Part shown: positions 55,746 through 64,000 of the stretch, piece after piece
Layout: the number at the start of each line of letters is the position of its first letter
How positions within the stretch are numbered: position 1 is the first letter of the stretch
From: Siphonodentalium dalli
Lineage: Eukaryota > Mollusca > Scaphopoda > Gadilida > Siphonodentaliidae
Direction of reading: 5' to 3'
DNA length: 64,000 nt
NCBI GenBank assembly: GCA_032622095.1
Contig: CP136065.1
Span: forward strand, 67,483,675 to 67,547,674
The notes under the pieces: model-generated
Told to the model about the DNA's origin: nothing
The model's database searches: none
What the model saw: the letters and a program-made list of their open reading frames with translations, nothing else
Made by a program: the position numbers and the translations under genes

Positions 55746-56821
55746 CCTAGACCTAATAAATTGCCATGAATCATGATAATGTTCAAACAGCATGACAGCT
55801 TTTTATCAAATAAATGTCTTTTTAAAGACTTTTTTATGAAAATTTCATGTCATACCCATGATTGATGAAGGCATAATGTTATTTTGTTGAGCTTGAAATG
55901 TTCTGTCACGTCTCTATCGTGAAGGCACCCACGTGCAGGTTCCTCACGTGCAGTGAAAGACTGAGAGTGTGAGTGAGACTGATTGAAGACGCATGTGTGA
56001 AGATTTCGTGCAAAGTTGAAAGCATTCTATAATTAGTTTACAAATAAATACCTGTGAAAATCTCAACCAAATTCACAGCGTCCAGCCACCGTGGAATATA
56101 TCTGTGATCACCCATTGAACTGAGTCGAAGTTGTTTGACATTATTTCTGGACTAAATTCAAATTCAAATATGTTTATTCTCATTAAACCATATATACAAT
56201 ACAGTATTTGAGAAAAAATAATAAAGTGAAATACATGTAATGAAATATATATACATAATACCCGACGTGTTATAGGTATCTCGAAGTGTATGGTGATTTT
56301 TCGTCATTTGGCTGCACAACATTATCCTTATTATACATTGAGAGAGACTGTAAAAGTGACACATCAAGCCATTCTGATCCTAATATGGGAGAAACTTTTG
56401 ATATAATATATATATATATATATGGTCATATATGTTTGACGTGCACAGGTCTGAGACAATCTCATCACATTTCCTCTTTAGTATAATTAATGCATGGATC
56501 AGTTTTGACACAGAACTCTGTTGTATATAGGAATGTACACGTATGATTCAGGGGAGAAGCTCATATCGAACATGTTGACAACACCTGGATGTTTGAATTG
56601 ACCCATTAGTCGAGATTCCACAAAACTTATTGTTAATGCTTAGTTCTATAAATTAGATCTTCCAAAAAATACAATATATATTGTTGTGTAGTTTATATAC
56701 ATAGATATATATATATAATTCATAAGTATGTGATTAATGTCGATCGGGTACTTTGTGATACAAATAAGGCAAACGGGTCTATTGTGTCACTTTAACTGGT
56801 CAATCATCCTTTCACAACTGG
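55746..56821. other. intergenic, no gene seen
   Basis: A CACGTGCAGGTTCCTCACGTGCAG repeat near 55,930 and an (AT)n run near 56,405-56,423 are the only items. Confidence 0.5.
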
Positions 56822-57133
56822 ATGGTCTCGCCGAGCGAGCATCCAGTCATCAAAGGTTTGCGTGATTTGATAACGGATAACTATATTATACAGCCTATCG
56901 GGATGACACCACTCACCGAGACACACAATCACATCAGGCTGGGCGGGGGCAAATGCAGGCAATCTATCGCTCTCATCGCATCGATGATTCAGACAGCTAT
57001 AAACGCACGATTTAGTCGAATTTTCACGGGGTTATTTCGGTCGGTGTGTGATCTCTCGGGGCCGGATCTTTCTGTTTTCGGTAATCGTCGATTGCCGTCT
57101 GTGCTGACAGCCGATGGACACGCTTGGTTATTG
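56822..57133 (+). CDS. candidate first coding exon, unknown protein
   Basis: An ATG opens 104 codons that end exactly at GTGAGT, a strong splice donor, in phase 0. The intervening sequence is less AT-rich than its flanks. The product (HPVIKGLRDLITDNYIIQP, later NARFSRIFTGLFRSVCDL) has ordinary protein composition and matches no family I know. If the donor is ignored the frame stops at 57,145. No partner exon downstream could be identified. Confidence 0.35.
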
Positions 57134-57702
57134 GTGAGTGAGTGAATTTTAAAAGTATAAATCTTTAAACCAATAACGTATACGACTTTATTTTGGATAC
57201 TCTTATCACCATGGACTGTTGTATATATACTGTCTCTGGGTATTGTATTATATAATGATGTCTTTATGGTTACTGTATTGTAAGCTCGGTTCCCGGAGAG
57301 ATCACAATATTAAATGGACATGTATACATGGACCATTTTTTTCAATGTAGCCGTATACAATCGAGGCAGTTATTAAAGTGACACGACATGGTATTATGTA
57401 AAATTAAATCATAGTCTTCGGTTCAAGTGTATATTGTCTCATATAATCTTCAAAAAGGAATCACGTCAGCTATATGCCACTTTAACATTCTACCTGCCTT
57501 ACTTACACCGATTTATGCGGTGGGAGTTCACCACTACCTGCAGGGTTGCACCGATGGTGCGGGTACATCTCTGCAAACTCACGCGGACCGTCCGATGGTC
57601 CATTTCCCACATTGGGCACTCAGTATATTTGTGGGGTTGGGGGGGGGGGGGTGTATGGGTCTCATTTGGTGACTAATAAAATAAAGGAATGTCGATATAC
57701 AT
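57134..57702. other. possible intron or intergenic DNA
   Basis: AAAGTGACAC near 57,375 and GCCACTTTAAC near 57,476 echo the TTAAAGTGACACT words in the palindrome arms. A G-run lies at about 57,636. The three overlapping ~70-80 codon frames here are mutually exclusive shadows. Confidence 0.5.
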
Positions 57703-58480
57703 CTATACTATACTGCTGGTCAATAATTTTTCATTTATTAATTTTATGAAACGATAGACATTGTGCAACACCTGAGATTTATTGTTTTTCATAAGTGAGA
57801 TGAGTTTATCGTCATTTGGGTGTGTATAATAGTATCGCGGAATAAATTTAACCCTGGTATCGTTGAGACTATCACATATCAGTAGTGTGTGGTATTCGCT
57901 TCCAATAGACTTTCCACATAACGTGCACGTGTTACTGGTGGGAAAGTTTTTCCAACTTGACGTTTCAATTGCCAATCGATGATTTCGCGTGCGGAATCGC
58001 AACAACGATAATGCTTCGTTTGTTGGGAGCTTTAGAAGGTAAATTTCTTCTTCAAATTCGTTTTTGATCATTCTATAGAATTGGTATTTGTCAGAGGAAT
58101 TAATTATGGTTTGCCATTCCTGTATATATTCATCTCTTAGCTTCACTTTGATTGTCTGACGAAACCAGTTTTCCCTTATAATATTATGGGACAACCAGAT
58201 ATGCGACAATCCGATATAATTGAGTGTAGTTTGTATATAGCGGATCCAACCGAGACCATTTTTGTGTCGGTTTATCATGTTGTATATAGTGGCATACAAG
58301 ATATAAGATATTTTAGTTTGATTTCCGCTCACTAGTCGTGACCAATAGTTTAATATTCTACTTTTAATTTTACTCGTTATCGGTAGTAAGCCTGTTTCTC
58401 CATAAATCATCGCCGTCGGTGTTGATTTTTTAAGTTTTAATACAATATAATGACTATAATGTTGTAGTTTTAGAAGCTTC
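57703..58480 (-). pseudogene. 3' fragment of a LINE, C-terminal domain
   Basis: About 250 codons open on the minus strand: LKLKKSTPTAMIYGETGLLP, ILNYWSRLVSGNQTK, IYNMINRHKNGLGWI and a knuckle CTLCGKSIGSEYHTLLIC. This is the region that follows the reverse transcriptase in many animal LINEs. The ORF continues beyond 58,480 into unrelated sequence (to 58,581), which marks the 5' truncation point. It is the same family as 24,315-25,073 but intact in frame. It lies tail-in next to the polymerase fossil. Confidence 0.75.
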
Positions 58481-58599
58481 CGAGTGGAAAATGGCGGCCG
58501 ACGTCCGCATGCAACGAGCAGCAGTAACGATAACTTGCATATTTCATGAAATACAATATGGATTTTGAAGCAATACTTCAATACCCCATGTTTCAGATT

Positions 58600-59600
58600 T
58601 GGATTTGATCAATAACACAAAAAACCGTATAGTTTGTGTGCATAGCAGAGGTGGTCACCCATGCTCATACAACTGTATGTGATTCGAGAGCCAAATATGT
58701 CCTATCGAACAAGAAATATACTATGCAAAATGTAAAAGGACATTCAGAAGTCAAAGATGCTTCGACGATCATTTGAAAATTTCACCAGGACAAAGCAAAT
58801 CTGTGTGTGATATAATTATATGAAAAGTGTGGTTTGGAGATCACAAAAAGAACGGAAAGAAGACATAGTTGCACGGGAAAGAGGATGTGTACCGACTGCA
58901 AGGAAATTGTTGAACCAGACCACAAATATCAGATTCAGCAATATAAAAAGAAAGCATCACAGAAAGAAGTGAAGGTACCATTCATATTTTGTTATGTTTA
59001 ATGCCAGCAAGATACTGGTGTTCGTGTACCAAAGTGTTCCACAAATTGCTTGTGAAAATTGTGTATGTGAAGCCATTGCATTTGCGCGAGGATATGTTGG
59101 ATGGAAATTCAAAGCCTAGTGTTATTATGAATGGCAACACAAGTTTGAGCATACAATGTAGTTTCATTCCTATGACATTGTCTTAATTTCCTAAAACATT
59201 TCAATTTGAATAAAATTTAATAGAAAAAGATAATTTTCCCCATTGGGCAAATACACAACATTTTCAGAATTATGTAGGCTCGTATATGGAGAAAAAGTAC
59301 AATAAAACTGAATTAGTGTCCAAAGAAAATAAGGAATAATTTATAAAATGGAATGAAGCCAGGGGTGAGGACATTTCTGATTTCCAAAAAGAGATAGAAA
59401 GGTATTGTAAATCAGACGTGGATATTTTAAGACGTGGTTGTGGTAAATTCAGATTATGTATAATGTAAACGTATCAAATAGATCCGTTCCGTGAAGCAAC
59501 AACATTAGCTCAAAACCTGCAACCTGGCATGGAGAAAAACTCATTACCATATAATTATGTAATGGATAGTATTCGAAGCAGAGGGGATTCGGTAAAATAA
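58600..59600 (+). pseudogene. decayed Polinton/adintovirus-type DNA polymerase B
   Basis: No long ORF, but in-order matches scattered over three plus-strand frames fit the protein-primed B-family polymerase of Maverick/Polinton elements. First come Cys/His-rich pieces before the exonuclease domain: AKCKRTFRSQRCFDDHLK (about 58,715-58,770), then CGLEITKRTERRHSC and CTDCKEIVEPDHK (about 58,830-58,925). Then DGNSKPSVIMNGN (59,097-59,135). Then DISDFQKEIERYCKSDVDIL (about 59,375-59,430), whose YCxxDVxIL is the third exonuclease motif. Then PFREATTLA. Palm motifs are not found beyond about 59,600. Many stops and frameshifts make it an old inactive remnant. It is about 40 kb from the ATPase palindrome, so a common origin is unproven. 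Confidence 0.75.
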
Positions 59601-60271
59601 TAGACGAGGCGCTTGCGCCGAGTCTAGTCTATTCTATTCCGAGTCTATTCAGTCTATTCCCGACGCTGAGAATATTATCTAACTTAAAACCCACCCATTT
59701 AATTGTCATTGGAGCCAACTATCCATTTGGTCTGGTCCACAGCTCTATATTGATTACCTGAGTATGCACCCACAGTTCAGCGCGGGCAGTTATTGTTGTC
59801 CACGCCGAAAAGCAACTCGTTTCAATGACTATTTAATTCGAATTAGGACTCGCCAGTTGAGGAACGTTTCCTCCGAAGTTTGCCGTTGCGCTATGGATTC
59901 GGCCATTGTATGTGAGCAATATATTTCTATCCAATTGTATTTGTTTATTTTCTTTTCTTTCTTGATTTAAAGATGCCACATCGACATCAAATAAGTTAAC
60001 ATTCCATAAGAATTTATCAGGCAACAAAACATGAAAAATAGTGGTCGTTATACATATGCATCACCAATACAGCACCACGAGAAACATCCAAAATAATGTG
60101 ATCAGAGTGATCATAAATAGCTTATTTTTGTAATTTCTCTTCAATTGTCATCGTTCGTTGGTAAATAGTGTCCAATCGTATGGGGTATCTTGAATTTACA
60201 ATTATTATCAGAAAGACACCTACATGTACTAGCTTGAATTCTAAGTATCATTCTGTGGTTTGTACACAGAG
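59601..60271. other. intergenic; short palindromic and AGTCTATTC repeats
   Basis: GAGGCGCTTGCGCCGAG (59,607) is a small palindrome, followed by several (A)GTCTATTC words. Otherwise nothing. Confidence 0.5.
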
Positions 60272-60660
60272 ACGTGGCTAGACATGGCTAGTATGACAAT
60301 TTAATTTCGCACACCCAACCCCTTCAGGTTAAATGTTTCAAACTGAAAGGTATCATAACATTTCCAGTTAATGGATAATTCTTACATGACATGGGCCATC
60401 CCCCGTGGTTAGCAAATTCCCATCAGTCCCATGCAAGATTTTCAACTATTCCCCCACCACGATGACCTTACATATACCTTTTAGTATCACCCCCAAAAGT
60501 TAACAAATGGTCAGTGCACAAATGTACATGTATAACCTGTGTTACCTTTTCTTCGAAACACCATACAGTCGCGTAAATAGTGCCTATATATCGTTCAATA
60601 CATAGTCGATTAGTCATCAGTGACGTGGCTAGAGGGCTCCGGTGATTTTCCGGCTGCATC
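60272..60660 (+). repeat. fragments of the CAGGGACGTGGC family
   Basis: CAGAGACGTGGCTAGACATGG near 60,270 and CAGTGACGTGGCTAGAGGGCT near 60,620 match the start of 47,504-48,558. Both are truncated. Confidence 0.5.
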
Positions 60661-60838
60661 CCGCCCCTTTTAACCAGACCGAGCTCGCAATGTCGCGTAA
60701 ATTCATTTGCTTACCACAACGCGGGTTGGGATTTCCTAATTGTACCTATTGTGGGGAGGAATTATGAAACAATTTGTAATATGAGCCTGAACACTGTAAA
60801 ATCCTAGCGTATATATAAAAGTCAAACGCAGGGTTCGC

Positions 60839-61750
60839 GCTGTCCGTAGACAAATTAGCCAATGACCAATCTTTTTCGAATTTGGCTAATAAAAATTTCA
60901 TTTGTCTAAACTTGTTTTGCCCGAAATGGAGACGGAAAGCTAACTAAAAAAAGCGCTGAATAGATCGACATTCAAGACGAAATTAGGCAACGAAAGTATT
61001 TCGTACCACGGTAATATCGTACAATTTATACAATGAGTAACAAACGCAAGCTGCACATAATCAAACTTCACCAGACAGCAAAAGGTAAGCTCTAACATTT
61101 AACCATCCTAATCGTCAAAACGCTTAAGCTGTATACTGGTTATGTATTGTTGTGTTGATTAGGCAGTCTTTAAGATAAATTACCTAAATGCTTTGTTCCT
61201 TACAGGCGAGCCGTTCTTAACTCAGTGGTTACGTAATTGTGTCATAAACTGCATCCCGTCTAATAACCTGGCTGCACACCGTAAACGGTTTGAATACAAT
61301 AGATATTTAACAGTTATCACCTTACTATAATAAGCAATAGTTCGCGACCGTCATGGTGTCATCGACATAGAGTTATTACAATTGGTTTAACGGATTTGTG
61401 TGATTATAATTATATAGAATTTTCACCGGGCTTTTTGCGTATGGTCCGATGTGAAATCCCGCCGTATTATATATTAATATTTTATGAATTGATCTGCCTG
61501 TGTGATACCTATGTTCGTATAATATTGTTTTTAAAGTTGTTTTTGTGTTGTTTTAATTATGATTTTTATTCTGAGTAATACATAAAGTTTAGAACAAATA
61601 ATTTGGTGATTAATTGTGAACCGCCAAGAAAATTAGGATTTTTTTAATTTGGCCAAAAACCATTTGGCCAAAGTTTTTTATCATTTGGCTAATAAAATGT
61701 TCATTTGGCTAAACTTTTGGCCAAACGATTTTTCGGTCCAGCGCGAACAC
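60839..61750 (+). mobile_element. hAT-like MITE, CAGGGTTCGCGCTG ends
   Basis: The left end CAGGGTTCGCGCTGTCCG faces CGGTCCAGCGCGAACAC at about 61,735-61,750. Both sides carry TTTGGCTAATAAAA and ATTTGNCTAAACTT stretches next to the ends. The last bases of the right end have decayed, and no target duplication is clear. Confidence 0.55.
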
Positions 61751-61758
61751 ATCGATGC

Positions 61759-61801
61759 CTGGGTTTTCATGGAGTTAGACTCTAACTCCATGAAAACTCA
61801 G
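61759..61801. repeat. perfect 16 bp-stem palindrome
   Basis: GTTTTCATGGAGTTAG, loop ACT, then the exact complement (61,763-61,797), extended by CTG/CAG. It directly abuts the preceding element. Confidence 0.85.
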
Positions 61802-62465
61802 GCCTCGATTTGTTTTTTGTTTTATACATTTTTTAAAATCCGAACATGACTGAAATCCGTAGTCTTAGAATATATACGTATATGTCTAACTACAGACAAA
61901 TTCAGGCCGCCATGCATTTTGTTTTAGTTGATTTATTAGTAATTTGTAATTGATTAGCAGGTTTTGACTGGCCAACGATTAGTGAGGTGGGTGAACAATT
62001 AAATGTTTAATTTTAGTGCCCTCAAGATTTCCAAACTGACACTAAGATTGGAAATTCCCGTCGAACATTTTGACCGAATGTATGAAATTCCCCGCTAATT
62101 ACTAATTACTCCCACCTCATATTAATGCTCGAGTCCCAGTTACAACAGGCGTTATAGTTTTATACCTAGTTAAAACCCACCGGCGTGTTAACCCTTTGTC
62201 CTGACACGGCTCTTGTATAGCAGAATGCTCAAGCGATTTGATCGCATGAGTGTTATTTAAACGTGTGCGCGATAAAGGTAAAATCAAAATTATTGCATCC
62301 CATGTACAATTACCTCACTTGATGCAACGTCAACAGATCATGGTTATTTACTACTAGATTTTCACACAAAAACAGAGAAGTCGTTGAAACTTAAAAGAGA
62401 TATTTTCCATTGATGGGGTTCACTAATGATGATCGATGTGTGGTAATCTATGCAACAGTATAAAC
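61802..62465. other. intergenic, no gene seen
   Basis: Short TTGGAAATTCCCGTC-like sequence near 62,048 recalls the CAGGGACGTGGC family interior. No gene. Confidence 0.5.
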
Positions 62466-62672
62466 ATATGTGTCAACATGACATTTACATATATATCAAC
62501 ATGACATTTACACATGTATCAACATGATATATACATATGTATCAACATGACATTTACATATGTATCAACAAGACATTAACATATATATCAACATTATATT
62601 TACATATGTATCAAAATGACATTTACATATGTATCAACATGACATTGACATATGTATCAACGTGACATTTAC
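62466..62672 (+). repeat. 23 bp minisatellite
   Basis: About nine units of ATATGTATCAACATGACATT plus TAC, with scattered substitutions. Confidence 0.9.
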
Positions 62673-62944
62673 AATTATGGAGTCACACAAATCAGTCTTA
62701 AAGACATATTATGGACTTGTTTGAGGGCGATAAACTTCAAAGTTAGTTATCAGGCTCTATGCCAACCTGGGTAATGTAGCATTTCAAAATTTCAAAGAAA
62801 TGGACCATACCACATAGAAAACATCGTCTGAACTACGCTCAACTGTAAATATTTACATCTCAATTCGGGACGCAGCGATCGGCGACAAACGAACGCAAAC
62901 GATTTTGCAAACTAGCGTCATTGCATTTAATTAATATATAAGAA
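62673..62944. other. intergenic, no gene seen
   Basis: No supported features. Confidence 0.5.
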
Positions 62945-63000
62945 CTAGCAGGGTTACCTTGCGTTGCCCAGGTTAAAGTGATGTGAAACCCTCTGTGGAT
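62945..63000 (+). repeat. ACTAGCAGG repeat end, short copy 3
   Basis: ACTAGCAGGGTTACCTTGCG and TTGCCCAGG resemble the starts at 22,111 and 52,246. Confidence 0.4.
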
Positions 63001-64000
63001 ATTTGGTGGGAATAGAGAATATTCTTGCTCTCAAAGTGTTACACGTATTCTCATAAATTGTATATCCAAATGGCATCACAAAACATGATTCTTACACATG
63101 AAATATAAGTAGTGGCTCATCTTGTCAGGTCGGGGCGATTATCATTTTGTTTATCTCGTTTAATCCGTCCAACCAATAAAGAAGTATTTATTTATTTACA
63201 ACTGCGTATACTTCAGACGTTATAGCATGAAACATGGACATCATAAACACATTAGTTCGAAAAAATAAAAGACGACAATTGTGTGTTACATTGATATGTA
63301 TCAATCAATCAATCAGTCTAGTTTATCATATCTTCATGAAGATACAGATGTTTTAAAGATATGTCCAGGTGCTCCTCTGTTCTGGTGTTATATACTGGCT
63401 AATCATGTTCAGTTTTAAAGATTTGATGTTATGCACGTATAGCAGTTACATTTGCCCGACACAGCGATATTTTGAGCTGTTTATGTTAGGCGATGAGAAA
63501 TCCTCTGTATCGGGCAGATATACCCTTGTCAGATGTCAATATTGGAGGATCCTGAAAAGTCATGTGCTACGGACTGTGTTTTCCATTATCTCAGAAGTAA
63601 CCATATTTGACTACACACTGTGACCACTATTTTTGAACAGGCCTGCTCTACATTTCCATATCTCTTGGCAATTGTAACTTTTTTTGTGGAAACTATATTG
63701 AATGGGACATACTCAATCGTGTTATAATATATACATGAGCCATTCTAATATGCAATCCTCTGACGATTCAAGGTCCCTCAGTTTGAATGAATATATGTAT
63801 CTCTTACATTGATTGATATGAATATACTTTTAATGCTTTATTCTATGTATCTGTGTTGCTAGATCATTATAGGAATGCCTTGATTTCCATCCCCTTATAC
63901 ATGTGACAGTTGAGAAGATATAATTGTTCAAGTGGCTCAATTCGGTCACCATTTGTCGAGATTGTGAAATTGAAATGCCAAAAACTCCTAGAACGACATG
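63001..64000. other. intergenic, no gene seen
   Basis: One 84-codon frame (63,369-63,623) has no supporting signal. Otherwise AT-rich and featureless. Confidence 0.5.

Noticed and set aside
62466-62672. CRISPR-like array
   Set aside because: Head-to-tail 23 bp units without unique spacers, in animal DNA; it is a minisatellite.

Overview
This window is animal nuclear DNA, not bacterial. It is AT-rich and gene-poor. It carries an intron-split THAP/P-element transposase, CR1/L2-like LINE copies, a Maverick/Polinton-type DNA polymerase fossil, TTAGGG-like interstitial repeats and many miniature inverted-repeat elements. The repeat mix and frequent ACATGTAC-type words suggest a lophotrochozoan, perhaps a mollusc; that is an inference, and nothing in the window fixes the species. 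No complete host gene is recognised. Two short open stretches (36.0-36.2 kb and 56.8-57.1 kb) are the only candidate host exons.

Left part (1-12.4 kb): a 3.0 kb unit is tandemly duplicated (544-5110 and 5111-8118). The left copy has gained a 1.56 kb insertion. A diverged third copy at 10.8 kb lacks the insertion and so gives the empty site. Both units carry TTAACCC-ended elements containing a 69 bp hairpin repeat. From 8.0 to 9.8 kb, two inverted TTAGGG-like arrays enclose a minisatellite built on the palindrome GGAGCCATGGCTCC.

Centrepiece (12,427-19,425): a 7.0 kb nearly perfect interrupted palindrome. Each 3.3 kb arm carries the same outward-transcribed set: a 73-aa basic protein, an overlapping 26-codon ORF ending in KRRRR, and a ~570-aa zinc-finger P-loop ATPase. 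The ATPase resembles the packaging ATPases of Polintons/adintoviruses. The two longer ORFs each have a TATA box exactly 46 nt before the ATG, and a poly(A) signal lies just after the ATPase. No capsid, protease, integrase or polymerase lies in the palindrome. It looks like a head-to-head duplicated end of a virus-like element, with the arms separated by a truncated hAT-like miniature element. The arms differ by a 9 bp indel and at least one base change. Each arm also carries half of the 69 bp hairpin repeat seen elsewhere in the window.

Middle (20-36 kb): dispersed repeats, a second TTAACCC element with hairpins, a LINE remnant, a 2.2 kb CCCGGACCAG foldback element with an 8 bp target duplication, and a broken THAP transposase gene.

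Right part (36-64 kb): a 7.7 kb element with ~1.2 kb inverted ends and a TATAC-rich minisatellite core. A 5'-truncated but long-ORF LINE sits in the core, flanked by 148 bp direct repeats. Next come another TTAGGG-like patch, a hAT-like element with 8 bp target duplication, a 3.7 kb inverted-repeat element carrying AAGATGGCGGC-type repeats, several small palindromic arrays, a LINE 3' fragment, and the decayed protein-primed-type DNA polymerase B. The rest is unannotatable intergenic sequence.
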